In this document: piece by piece, positions 25,804 to 33,242 of the stretch
Numbering within the stretch: position 1 is the first letter of the stretch
How the letters are laid out: every line of letters starts with the position of its first letter
The notes under the pieces: generated by a model
Told to the model about the DNA's origin: nothing
Database searches by the model: none
Seen by the model: only the letters and a program-made list of their open reading frames with translations
Source: Pirellulales bacterium
GTDB lineage: Bacteria; Planctomycetota; Planctomycetia; Pirellulales; S012-138
Direction of reading: 5' to 3'
Assembly: GCA_028066245.1 (NCBI GenBank)
Contig: JALCBR010000053.1
Location: 1 to 33,505 of the forward strand
DNA: 33,505 bases
Made by a program: the position numbers and the translations under genes

Positions 25804-25864
25804 CCAAACTACTTGTACGGCATCATGATCTCTTCCGCGTCCAGCCCCGCAATGGGCTTGAAGC
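25802..25864 (-). repeat. Duplicated 3' end of the acyl-CoA dehydrogenase gene (left copy)
   Basis: 63 bp that match 27623-27685 in direct orientation with three mismatches (25805, 25808, 25814). On the minus strand it encodes the last ~18 codons of the dehydrogenase, '[16 protein letters not shown]', with the final Glu changed to Lys, and its stop. No upstream coding part exists here, so it is a gene fragment. It ends three bases before a REP element. Confidence 0.9.
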
Positions 25865-25866
25865 TT

Positions 25867-25897
25867 CGTAGGCTGGGTTAGCGCAGCGTAACCCAGC
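25867..25897 (+). repeat. REP element 1
   Basis: A 31-nt palindromic element: it begins CGTAG, then GCTGGGTTA and TAACCCAGC form a 9-bp stem around GCGCAGCG. The 5' GTAG is the classic head of REP sequences mobilised by RAYTs. It lies 31 bp before the RAYT start. Confidence 0.85.
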
Positions 25898-25928
25898 ATG
25901 ACAAGCCAGCGCGTGTTATGATGACTGA

Positions 25929-26477
25929 ATGCGCCGGTACCTGCGATCACACACGGGGCGGACGTTCTTCTTCACGCTCGTGACGTTTCAACGGCGGCGG
26001 TTCTTGACGACGCCTGTCGCTCGGGCAGCGCTCCGAGCGGCGTTTCGTAACGTTCGCGCGCAGCGCCCGTTCTCCGTCGTGGCGATTGTGCTTCTGCCGG
26101 ACCATCTGCACACGGTTTGGGAGTTGCCGTCAGGCGATACCGATTACTCCACGCGTTGGCGGCTGATCAAAACAAGGTTCACACAACTTTGGCGGCAGCA
26201 GGGTGGATCGGAAGAAACCGTCAGCGCCAGCCGTGAACGGAAGCGTGAACGCGCGATCTGGCAACGTCGATTCTACGAACACACGTGTCGCGATGAGCAA
26301 AACCTCAAACGTTGTGTCGATTACATCCACGCGAATCCTCTCAAACACGGGCTCGTCGACTCCGTCGCGCAATGGCCGTGGTCGTCGTTTCACCGCTACG
26401 TAACGCTGGGAGAGTATGACGAGAGTTGGGGCAGCGCCGCGGCGTGGCATGGCGATGAGTTCAAGCATGCCGAGTGA
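25929..26477 (+). CDS. REP-associated tyrosine transposase (RAYT, TnpREP, IS200-like Y1)
   Basis: A 182-residue single-strand DNA transposase. The HUH metal site is 'VVAIVLLPDHLHTVWELP' (His59, His61). The catalytic tyrosine is probably Tyr132 in 'CVDYIHANPLKHGLV', the standard RAYT motif Y-I-x-x-NP, followed by 'WPWSSFHRY'. The N-terminal 'TFFFTLVTFQRRRFLT' and 'RRFYEHTCRDEQNLKRCVDYI' are also typical. The protein nicks and joins single-stranded REP hairpins. Here it lies between REP 1 (upstream) and REP 2 (downstream, inverted), the textbook self-associated layout. It appears intact and could be active. Confidence 0.95.
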   Translation: MRRYLRSHTGRTFFFTLVTFQRRRFLTTPVARAALRAAFRNVRAQRPFSVVAIVLLPDHLHTVWELPSGDTDYSTRWRLIKTRFTQLWRQQGGSEETVSASRERKRERAIWQRRFYEHTCRDEQNLKRCVDYIHANPLKHGLVDSVAQWPWSSFHRYVTLGEYDESWGSAAAWHGDEFKHAE

Positions 26478-26507
26478 ATTTTGCAGTAACGTTGTTTGAA
26501 GAAAGAT

Positions 26508-26538
26508 GCTGAGTTACGCTGCGCTAACCCAGCCTACG
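26508..26538 (-). repeat. REP element 2
   Basis: The same 31-nt element as REP 1 in the opposite orientation, with one mismatch (GCTGAG instead of GCTGGG at its left side). It starts 31 bp past the RAYT stop, mirroring REP 1, so the two frame the transposase as a BIME-like unit. Confidence 0.85.
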
Positions 26539-26599
26539 ATAGGCTACAAAGGGCTACGGACTGAGCCAGCGCGAACTGATATCCCACCACAAATCAACC

Positions 26600-27364
26600 A
26601 TGGACGATATCGCCCCTCGTCTTCTGGAAGTCTTCCTTGACGTGCAACGGGGGTTGCCGCGGCAGGGTCCGGGGGATGACGCCAGCACGCACCGGGCGTT
26701 GGCGCTGTGTGGGGAGTTGCCGGAAGACGCCAGCGTGCTCGATATCGGCTGCGGGCCTGGCATGCAGACGCTGGCCTTGGCGGATCAATTGGCTGGAAAG
26801 ATCACGGCCGTTGATACGTGCGAAGAATACCTCAATGAGCTGCGTGAAAAAATCTCGGAGCGTGGCCTTTCGGATCGTGTGCAGGTTGAGAATGCCGACA
26901 TGGCCGCGCTGGGTTTTCCGCCGGCGACTTTCGATCTCATCTGGTGCGAGGGGGCTGCCTACATCATGGGGATTGCCCAGGCATTGAAAACCTGGTGGCC
27001 GTTGCTGCGAGAGCAAGGCGATCTCGCATTCACCGAACTGGTCTGGCTGAAAGAGAGCCCTGCTACGGAAATCGCGGAGTTCTTTGCGGACGCCTACCCA
27101 GCGATGACGACCCCGGCAGCGATCAAAGAGACGATTCGCGCGCATGGCTATACGCCGATCGCCGACTTTACGCTCCCCGATTCCTGCTGGTGGGACAACT
27201 ACTACACGCCCTTAGCAGCAAAACTTCCTCCTCTCAAGCAGAAGTACGCAACGGACGAGGAAGCTCTCGGCATCGTTGGCATGACGGAGACGGAAATTGA
27301 CATGCGTCGCCGCTTCGGAGACTCGTACGGCTACCAGTTCTTTGTCAGCCGCGTTGCTTCGTAG
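26600..27364 (+). CDS. SAM-dependent class I methyltransferase
   Basis: A 254-residue protein. Motif I is 'ASVLDIGCGPGMQTLALAD' (46-54 core), motif II 'GKITAVDTCEEYLNELREK', then 'VQVENADMAALGFPPATFDLIWCEGAAYIMG' (motif IV/post region) and 'WWPLLREQGDLAFTELVWL'. The C-terminal part 'YTPIADFTLPDSCWWDNYYTPL' is the likely substrate-binding cap. It looks like a small-molecule methyltransferase (type 11/12 group); the substrate is unknown. It lies inside the block bounded by the 63-bp direct repeats and between REP elements, so it may have come in with the RAYT block, or be a resident gene caught between the repeats. The ATG at 26600 is well placed, 61 bp past REP 2. Confidence 0.9.
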   Translation: MDDIAPRLLEVFLDVQRGLPRQGPGDDASTHRALALCGELPEDASVLDIGCGPGMQTLALADQLAGKITAVDTCEEYLNELREKISERGLSDRVQVENADMAALGFPPATFDLIWCEGAAYIMGIAQALKTWWPLLREQGDLAFTELVWLKESPATEIAEFFADAYPAMTTPAAIKETIRAHGYTPIADFTLPDSCWWDNYYTPLAAKLPPLKQKYATDEEALGIVGMTETEIDMRRRFGDSYGYQFFVSRVAS

Positions 27365-27372
27365 TCGGATCA

Positions 27373-27388
27373 CGCAGCGCAACCCAGC
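27373..27388 (+). repeat. Partial REP element
   Basis: CGCAGCGCAACCCAGC matches the 3' half of REP 1 in the same orientation with one change. It starts 9 bp past the methyltransferase stop. It is a decayed or half copy without its pairing arm. The 110 bp after it contain only a 27-codon open frame (27400-27483) that I do not consider supported. Confidence 0.6.
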
Positions 27389-27497
27389 GTTCATTCGTCA
27401 TGAAGACAACCAATCGGCGCGTCACGACCGTGTTTGCCGTGCAGTTCGTGCCCGATTTAGAAGCCATGTGGTCTATGTTGTGAAGGCATTTAGCCGT

Positions 27498-27528
27498 GCT
27501 GGGTTACGCTGCGCTAACCCAGCCTACG
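27498..27528 (-). repeat. REP element 3
   Basis: Exact reverse complement of REP 1 over 31 nt: GCTGGGTTA...TAACCCAGC followed by CTACG. It sits between the methyltransferase and the acyl-CoA dehydrogenase 3' end, where its hairpin could also act as a barrier to transcription or to 3' exonucleases. Confidence 0.87.
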
Positions 27529-27622
27529 AACTGGAGGTACAGCCCAAAGCCCCGGGGCTTCGAGAGACGCTCTCCAACCCGGCTACCCAGTCGCCTTTCA
27601 GGATATCCAATCAAGAGAGTGA

Positions 27623-27685
27623 AGCTAACCTACTCGTACGGCATCATGATCTCTTCCGCGTCCAGCCCCGCAATGGGCTTGAAGC
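27623..27685 (-). repeat. 3' end of the acyl-CoA dehydrogenase gene (right, functional copy of the 63-bp repeat)
   Basis: Direct repeat of 25802-25864, 60 of 63 bases identical. This copy is in frame with the full dehydrogenase and supplies its last 18 codons and stop (27630-27632). The segment between the copies is 1758 bp. Confidence 0.9.
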
Positions 27686-29690
27686 CGCCGTCGGCGATGG
27701 CTTCACCCAAGCGCGTGACGTCGCGGAAGTAGCGGTCGGACGGTCGCGCACTTTCCAGACCGCGGCGGAGATCCCGGCAGATGATGTCCGCTGCGTCACG
27801 AATCAGCTCGTCATTCATGCGCGATGCGTAGAGTGCGGTGCAGAGCATCACCACGGCATCCTGCACGCGGAGCGAAAGCTCTGACATCCGGCATTGGCGA
27901 TCCGCCAGCTTGAGCTGGAACTTCCGCATCGCTCCGGAGATTTCCAGCGGCGCGGCCTGAAGTTGCCAGGCGGCATACTCAGCGTGCTCGCGAAGCTTGC
28001 CTGGCAAACGGGAGAAATCAGGTTTGGGTTTGCGGCCAAAAACTTGTCGCATGTACCATTTGGAATATTTCCACAACGGCCCACGCAGCTTCCAGGCATG
28101 AATGGGGTTGGCCATGTTGGGCTTTTTGATTCCGGCGGACTTCAGCGTCTCACCAATCGGCTGGAAGAACTTGGAGCCATGATGCTTGACCAGCGATTTG
28201 AAGAACGCCATGCCTAGCATCTCACCTTCCCCTTCGTAGATGCAGGGGGCAAGGTACTCATGGACGTTGTCTCCAAACAGGTGGCCGTGCAGGAATGAGC
28301 GGCCGCCGTGCGTTTTCATGAAAAGCTCAATGGCGGCTTCCTTCTGTGCCTCGCTGCCGAAGATCTTGGCGATGATGCACTCCATCTCACCCCGGTAGCC
28401 GCGGTCCAGCAGCGTCGAGCACCAGTCGACCAGCGCGTCCGTGGCGACAATCAGTCCGGCCAGCCGGCCCAGTCGTCTCTGAACAAGTTCACGATTGGCG
28501 ATCGGCGCGCCGTAGGTCTGGCGGTACTGAGCCCAGGGGATCATGTTGGCCATCATCGATCGCATCGTCCCTGCGGCGTTGGCACACAAAGAAACGCGGC
28601 CCAGGTTCAAGCCATGGTAGGCGATCGTCAAGCCATCCCCTTTGCCGGCGTCCAGCAAGTTTTCTGCCGGAACCTCAAAGTCCTTGAACACCATGCCCTG
28701 GTTGTGGGTGTGCTTGAGCGCCCACAGCCCATACTTGGGAAGCTGGAAGTGCTCGTTCTCTTGCGGGGGAAGATCGGCGACTAACACAGCGGGCTTTCCG
28801 TCTATTAGCGCCACCACGCCCACCATCCGACCAGGCACAACGTTGGTAATAAATAACTTCTCACCGTTGATGACGTACTTCTCTCCGCGGCGCGTCGCGG
28901 TTGTCTTAAGCGCCGTCAGATCAGATCCGGCGCCCGGCTCCGTCAACGCGAAGGCTGAGAGCCGCTCACCCGAGGCCAACAACGGCAGCAGTCTCTTCTT
29001 TTGTTCGCTGGTGCCAAAGCTGCGAAGCGGATCAACCGCGCCAATACACCCATGTACGCTGGCCAGTCCGGCGACCGTTGGATCATACATGGCCATCTTG
29101 GTGAGGAACGGTGCAAACGCAGCAAACGGGGCTCCGCTGCCGCCGTATTCCTCATCAACCAACAATCCCCAATAGCCCACGGTCGCCAATTCTTCCATGG
29201 TTTCGGCGGAGATCTTCTTGTTGTCATCCATCAACGTGCCGGCATCGCGGCGGCGGCGGACAACATCCAACGAGTCGAGCATAACTTTGTCCGTTGAGAG
29301 CGGTGTCTCCGCAGGTGCTCCGGTCAGTTGCTCGTTGTTGATCTCGCCATTCCAAACCGCGCGATGGATCGGGCTGTTAACCGTCTTGTACCGTTCTGCA
29401 AACAGAGCTTCCACGTCTTCGTCAGCGCGGTCGACCGCCCCTATCCGCCGGGCCTCTTCCTCGCTCTTGCCGCCTAAACGCATCGCAGTCTCCGCAAAGG
29501 AAACCCTCTCCGCGGCAGACTCGTTCTGAGACTCCGGCTTTTGCGGCGTGCCGGCGCCGTTCCCTTCCGCAAATGGAGACGCTTGCTCGTCCGGGTGTGC
29601 TCCTGTTCCGTTGCCGGCAGCTTCGCCTGCCTTTTGCCTGCCCTGCGAAGGAGTTTGCTTGGGATCCAGCGAAGATGCATTGTCAACCAT
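27630..29690 (-). CDS. Acyl-CoA dehydrogenase (large, VLCAD-like)
   Basis: A 686-residue flavoenzyme for alpha,beta-dehydrogenation of acyl-CoA in fatty acid oxidation. The start is the ATG at 29688-29690 ([10 protein letters not shown]); the frame is open 81 codons upstream, but that part looks non-coding. The first ~60 residues are a low-complexity Gly/Gln/Glu/Ala segment. The dehydrogenase core has '[16 protein letters not shown]', '[21 protein letters not shown]' (FAD/substrate contact), '[13 protein letters not shown]', '[18 protein letters not shown]', and '[13 protein letters not shown]' with the probable catalytic Glu in YEG. The ~200 residues after the core form an extra helical domain, as in very-long-chain acyl-CoA dehydrogenases. 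No other beta-oxidation gene is adjacent. Confidence 0.95.
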   Translation of the reverse strand: MVDNASSLDPKQTPSQGRQKAGEAAGNGTGAHPDEQASPFAEGNGAGTPQKPESQNESAAERVSFAETAMRLGGKSEEEARRIGAVDRADEDVEALFAERYKTVNSPIHRAVWNGEINNEQLTGAPAETPLSTDKVMLDSLDVVRRRRDAGTLMDDNKKISAETMEELATVGYWGLLVDEEYGGSGAPFAAFAPFLTKMAMYDPTVAGLASVHGCIGAVDPLRSFGTSEQKKRLLPLLASGERLSAFALTEPGAGSDLTALKTTATRRGEKYVINGEKLFITNVVPGRMVGVVALIDGKPAVLVADLPPQENEHFQLPKYGLWALKHTHNQGMVFKDFEVPAENLLDAGKGDGLTIAYHGLNLGRVSLCANAAGTMRSMMANMIPWAQYRQTYGAPIANRELVQRRLGRLAGLIVATDALVDWCSTLLDRGYRGEMECIIAKIFGSEAQKEAAIELFMKTHGGRSFLHGHLFGDNVHEYLAPCIYEGEGEMLGMAFFKSLVKHHGSKFFQPIGETLKSAGIKKPNMANPIHAWKLRGPLWKYSKWYMRQVFGRKPKPDFSRLPGKLREHAEYAAWQLQAAPLEISGAMRKFQLKLADRQCRMSELSLRVQDAVVMLCTALYASRMNDELIRDAADIICRDLRRGLESARPSDRYFRDVTRLGEAIADGGFKPIAGLDAEEIMMPYE

Positions 29691-30009
29691 GGTTGTACTC
29701 GCGAGAGAGTTCGACGACGAAGATCGACGACCGATAGCTTGCGGTCTCCCCTTCGCTGAGCGAAACGCTGGCGTGGCGAAAGGTGAATGAATTATAGGTT
29801 TTCGCCGGGCGAGAGTCGTCCGACCGGAAGGCAGAATCCTCAAAAACCGCCCCTGAGAAAGAACTTGCAGCTGAGTCGAAATCGCACGCCGAGACGCACA
29901 GTTGGGCCAATACCCAGAGGGGGCGTGAGTCAACGCAAACAGGGTTTGTCACACGAGGAGATGCGTGACAAACCCTGTCCTGTGAATCGTCAAGCTGGCA
30001 GTCAGCCGC
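29691..30009. other. Intergenic region upstream of the acyl-CoA dehydrogenase
   Basis: About 320 bp. It should hold the dehydrogenase promoter (minus strand) and contains the strong hairpin at 29939-29978 that ends the next gene. No further gene was seen. Confidence 0.5.
29939..29978 (-). terminator. Strong hairpin downstream of the Cys-rich lipoprotein gene
   Basis: A perfect 14-bp stem (ACAGGGTTTGTCAC, 29939-29952, with its complement 29965-29978) around a 12-nt loop. It lies 31 bp past the stop of the minus-strand gene. The tail on that strand (GTTTGCGTTG) is only moderately T-rich, so it could be a terminator or an mRNA-stabilising 3' hairpin. Confidence 0.7.
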
Positions 30010-30237
30010 TTACCGACCGATTGACGGCGGGTTATTGAGGAAATAATCGCGCGGGCTGCGGGTCGTGTAATACGGATACCCAACATGCGCTCCAGAGTAA
30101 TCGGGAGCTTGTTCCGCACATCCGTTACAGCCACGGTAGCCGCAACCTTCATAACCGCATCCACGGCGCGTTCCGCGACAACCAATGCTGGCCACCAACA
30201 TCATGACCGCCAAAGCGGCAAAACCAAAACGCTTCAT
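30010..30237 (-). CDS. Small Cys-rich secreted protein or lipoprotein
   Basis: A 75-residue protein, using the ATG at 30235-30237 (MKRFGFAALAVMMLVASIGC), with AAGGA about 10 nt upstream. The N-terminal signal ends in ASIGC, a near-lipobox with Cys20. Right after it come six closely spaced cysteines including Cys20 (C-x5-C-x4-C-x4-C-x2-C and so on, in 'RGTRRGCGYEGCGYRGCNGC'), then 'YSGAHVGYPYYTTRSPRDYFLNNPPSIGR'. The 'YPYYTTR.PRDYFLNNPPSIG' tail is one I associate with short planctomycete lipoproteins. The cysteines could form disulfides or bind metal. It is followed by a strong hairpin and may be well expressed; function unknown. Confidence 0.75.
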   Translation of the reverse strand: MKRFGFAALAVMMLVASIGCRGTRRGCGYEGCGYRGCNGCAEQAPDYSGAHVGYPYYTTRSPRDYFLNNPPSIGR

Positions 30238-30265
30238 GTTTCGCATCCTTTGCGCAAGGCGGGAA

Positions 30266-30281
30266 GATCGACCAGTCGATC
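30266..30281. promoter_or_regulatory. 16-bp palindrome upstream of the Cys-rich gene
   Basis: GATCGAC-CA-GTCGATC, two perfect 7-bp arms, centred about 36 bp before the ATG of the Cys-rich protein. It could be an operator or a short 5' UTR hairpin. Chance is possible. The rest of 30238-30531 shows no gene. Confidence 0.4.
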
Positions 30282-30531
30282 CCTCGCGGCTCCCGGTTGT
30301 GTCGTTCTCTGCTCCAGGATGGGCGCGGTAGGGTCCATCCACGCCTAGGCATCCTTACTATGCATATCGACGGACGGACCCTGAGAATCCAACAAATCAG
30401 CACCGCCCGCGCGGCGTAGGTACTGACTCTGGCTCGATTTAGCACACGAACCTAATGGTTATGCGCACCGGGCGCTTTGGGGGGATTTTGCGGGCGGATT
30501 CATGCTAGCTCTCAACGATTTCAGCAGCTTG

Positions 30532-31074
30532 TTAACCTCGCTCGCTGAGAAGAGATTGCCGAGCGAAGTTCAACACTGCCGTGGCAGCTTCCCAAGCACG
30601 GCCATGCCGGTCCGGCTTGCGGAGCTGCAAGCGATGACATGCCACACGTTTGATTCTCGTTACGCTATCGTCCTGGGTACGTTGCGCAACGCCTACAAAC
30701 GCCAAACCGTCAAAGTCTCGCGGAGCGTCGGGCCCCAGGTGCCCAGTGATGGAGAGTGCAAGATTTGCCTCAGGCGTTTTCCTCAACACACCAGTGGCCA
30801 TCTGCCCAGCAATTTGCTCACTGACTGCCGTGTACTTGGCAATGTCTTCAGCAGAAACGCCTAACCAACCAGTCTTCGTGGCCTCGCGATAAGTCACGGC
30901 CGAACCACAATGCCAAGCGGAGACTCCCGGAATCTGCGCCAGCAGCGCGGAGGCCAACCCTGCGGTGCAACTTTCCGCGAACACAATTTTCACTGCTGAC
31001 GCGGAGAGTTGCCTGACCAGGTCATCGGCCGCTTCAAATGCGGAGCGGAATGCGGAGTTTTCGAGCATGGCCAT
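30532..31074 (-). CDS. pncC: Nicotinamide-nucleotide amidohydrolase, CinA C-terminal family
   Basis: A 180-residue stand-alone PncC-type enzyme that deamidates NMN to NaMN in NAD recycling. The family signature is 'VFAESCTAGLASALLAQIPGVSAWHCGSAVTYREATKTGWLGV' (ESCTAG at 34-39, with the catalytic Ser), then 'AVSEQIAGQMATGVLRKTPEANLALSITGHLGPDAP' and 'GLAFVGVAQR'. In the usual family sequence the last of these motifs reads 'TGIAGPxG'; here it is 'TGHLGPDA', a small departure. The N-terminal molybdopterin-like CinA domain is absent. Two ATGs (31074 and 31068) are possible; the first is used. It is divergent from the glycosyltransferase gene. Confidence 0.93.
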   Translation of the reverse strand: MAMLENSAFRSAFEAADDLVRQLSASAVKIVFAESCTAGLASALLAQIPGVSAWHCGSAVTYREATKTGWLGVSAEDIAKYTAVSEQIAGQMATGVLRKTPEANLALSITGHLGPDAPRDFDGLAFVGVAQRTQDDSVTRIKRVACHRLQLRKPDRHGRAWEAATAVLNFARQSLLSERG

Positions 31075-31300
31075 GGGAATCTATTGCACCCGAAAGAGGA
31101 GCGAATGCTGCACGGTTGTCCCGAGCGTTCCCGTGCATTGTCCAAGAGCTAACACTGTGTGTCGAATCGCGGTCCCCAATTGGGTGCTCAGGCGGTTACT
31201 CCAAACTCGCCTTGTTCCCATCTCGGAAGTCCGCTACCAAAACCGCTCGCTCAAGATTGCATTCACCTCACATTTTCACCAGACGATAGCAGTGCGGCCA

Positions 31301-32182
31301 ATGCTGACACTCTTCACTTGTCCGAAGCCATTTGAGGGCCATATCGGCCTGATCCAACGGAATGCGTTGTTGAGTTGGCAACGCCTTCGCCCGGTGTGTG
31401 AGGTCATCCTGGTCGGTAAAGAGCCAGGACTGGCCGAATTTGCCACCGAGCACAAGTTCACACATGTGTCTGACATCGAGCGAAACGAATACGGCACTCC
31501 GTTGATCTCTTCGATCTTTGCCCAGGCGGAATCCGCCGCTCGGTTTGATCTTTTGGCCTACGTCAACGCGGACATCATCTTGTTTGATGATTTCCTTGCG
31601 GCCTTGCGCAAGCTGTCGATGCCGAGGTTCCTCGCGGTCGGTCGACGACTGGATATTCGCATTGATGAGCCGCTGGATTTTGAAGATGAGGGTTGGCCGG
31701 CAAAACTCATTGCCTCCGCCGAGTCCGCAGGTCGGATGAACATTCCCTGGGCGATGGATTACTTCGCTTACACGCGCGGCGCCTGGGCGGAGATTCCCCC
31801 ATTCGCCATTGGACGGTTCGGTTTTGACAACTGGCTTGTCTACGGCGCCAAGCAACACGACACGCCGATTGTCGACCTGACCGACGCTGTGACGGTAATC
31901 CACCAGAACCATGATTACGCTCGCACGCCCGGCTTTGAGGTGACGAACCGAAACTCACCGGAAATTCTCCGCAATTTGCAACTTTGCGGCGCCGGTGAAG
32001 ACTACGGTGTTCGCGACGCGGACTGGAGACTGATTGTAAATGACGTCGCAAAAAGCCCTGCCGGCGTGGATCTCGCACAGGCACTTCAGCTTGAGCCGAA
32101 CAAAGCACGCTACCTGGCTTCTTGCAAACGAATGCTGCGAAAAATGCTGGGCAAGTCACAACCGTGGCGCAAGGCGGCTTGA
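31301..32182 (+). CDS. Glycosyltransferase-like protein (GT-A type)
   Basis: A 293-residue protein, using the ATG at 31301 (MLTLFTCPKPFEGHIGLIQRNAL); the frame is open further upstream but that part overlaps the divergent pncC. It has the GT-A-like order: 'QRNALLSWQRLRPVCEVILVG', 'FAQAESAARFDLLAYVNADIILFDDFLAALRKL' with a likely nucleotide/metal motif (NADIILFDD in place of DxD), 'MNIPWAMDYFAYTRGAWAEIPPFAIGRFGFDNWLV' and 'DAVTVIHQNHDYA'. Similar proteins are common in planctomycetes and in eukaryotic-like sugar transferases. No signal peptide is seen. The acceptor is unknown, and no polysaccharide cluster is nearby. Confidence 0.82.
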   Translation: MLTLFTCPKPFEGHIGLIQRNALLSWQRLRPVCEVILVGKEPGLAEFATEHKFTHVSDIERNEYGTPLISSIFAQAESAARFDLLAYVNADIILFDDFLAALRKLSMPRFLAVGRRLDIRIDEPLDFEDEGWPAKLIASAESAGRMNIPWAMDYFAYTRGAWAEIPPFAIGRFGFDNWLVYGAKQHDTPIVDLTDAVTVIHQNHDYARTPGFEVTNRNSPEILRNLQLCGAGEDYGVRDADWRLIVNDVAKSPAGVDLAQALQLEPNKARYLASCKRMLRKMLGKSQPWRKAA

Positions 32183-32203
32183 CGGAACGTCCCCGCAAAG
32201 ATG

Positions 32204-32848
32204 CTATTCATCCATGATTTTCTGCAGCGATTGAATCGCTCGCATCCAAAGCATTTGTGCGGCCGGTCGTGAACGGTTGAGCTTTTCAGCCACTTGATCG
32301 AACGGAAGCCGTTCAATGTTGCGGAGCAAAATCACCTGGCGATGATCTTCCGATAGCTCCGCCAGCGCGGCGGTAAGCCGCAGTTCTTGATCTCGACGGA
32401 TGGCTTGCTGGCTGGGGCTGGCGTCCGCAGCGGCAGGTTCGGCGGCGCCCATCACGTCCGTTGCATCAGAAGGGTGACGGATGGCGACCTCCCGTCCGGC
32501 ATCCCGCTTGGCCGTTCCTTTGTAACAACGGACGTAATCCGTCGCATTGCGAGCCAGGATTCGCCGCAGCCAGGCGAGCCATTCTCCCTGCGAGTTGCCC
32601 TGGAAATTGTTGAAATCGCGATAGGCTTCTAACAGTGTGACCTGCACAATGTCCGAAGCGTCGATCTTGGATTGCAACTTTTTGTGCACCTGCGCCCGAG
32701 CCAGGAAGTTCAGATAATCCCGGCAGGCGTTGAACAGCTCGTCGCGTCCGCGCTCATCCCCTCGCCGTGCCTTGGAGAGCAGGCTCTCAATCTGTTCGGC
32801 CTCATCTGGTAACAGGGACTTCGCTTCTTCGGAACTGTTCTTGGCCAT
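32204..32848 (-). CDS. ECF-type RNA polymerase sigma factor
   Basis: A 214-residue sigma-70 family factor, using the ATG at 32846-32848 (MAKNSSEEAK); the frame is open 36 codons upstream without conserved character. Region 2 is 'KIDASDIVQVTLLEAYRDFNNFQGNSQGEWLAWLRRILARNATDYVR', including the usual D-I-V-Q core contact. Region 4 is 'LTAALAELSEDHRQVILLRNIERLPFDQVAEKLNRSRPAAQMLWMRAIQSLQKI', a clear helix-turn-helix. This type, lacking region 3, is frequent in planctomycetes, where it may be controlled by protein kinases instead of a neighbouring anti-sigma. No anti-sigma gene is adjacent. It is convergent with the glycosyltransferase, 21 bp away. Confidence 0.93.
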   Translation of the reverse strand: MAKNSSEEAKSLLPDEAEQIESLLSKARRGDERGRDELFNACRDYLNFLARAQVHKKLQSKIDASDIVQVTLLEAYRDFNNFQGNSQGEWLAWLRRILARNATDYVRCYKGTAKRDAGREVAIRHPSDATDVMGAAEPAAADASPSQQAIRRDQELRLTAALAELSEDHRQVILLRNIERLPFDQVAEKLNRSRPAAQMLWMRAIQSLQKIMDE

Positions 32849-33242
32849 CAGGCAGACAAGTAGCTTGAGTTGGTGCGACAGTGTCGGGCGTGCAATGCGG
32901 TTACTTGGCCGTTTCTTTCCAAGCGGAGAGATCAATGTCCGCCTCCGGAGGTGCATCGTCAGACGGGAGCGACGGGTATTATAGCACTTTAGATTTCGAT
33001 TTTCCCTAGGACCACTGGCAGATGGTAGTACAGGGAATTGCTCCTTGGTGAGATGCGTCTAAACGACTGACGCTTGGTGCTGCGCCGCGACCGCCGTGCC
33101 GCTTTCGCGCGCATGTTGTTTGGCATAGAATGCTTAAAGGTTAGTCACCTCACCCGAACAATCGTTCAACCGCTGTCGGACGCGCGCCGCTGCTCGGTCG
33201 CGTTTTTATTAATCTCATCTCCTCTTGTGCAAAACGGTTCTC
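32849..33242. other. Divergent promoter region of the sigma factor and aminopeptidase
   Basis: About 390 bp between the ECF gene (minus) and the aminopeptidase (plus). A possible -10 (TAGAAT at 33125-33130) lies ~115 bp before the aminopeptidase ATG, but no good -35 is visible. No gene was seen. Confidence 0.4.

Noticed and set aside
27400-27483. 27-codon frame between the partial REP and REP 3
   Set aside because: Too short, no RBS and no recognisable sequence; likely chance inside the REP-rich spacer.
21488-29849. The 15-mer AATCCTCAAAAACCG occurring at about 21489 and 29835
   Set aside because: One repeated 15-mer in a 33-kb window is close to chance expectation, and the flanks differ.
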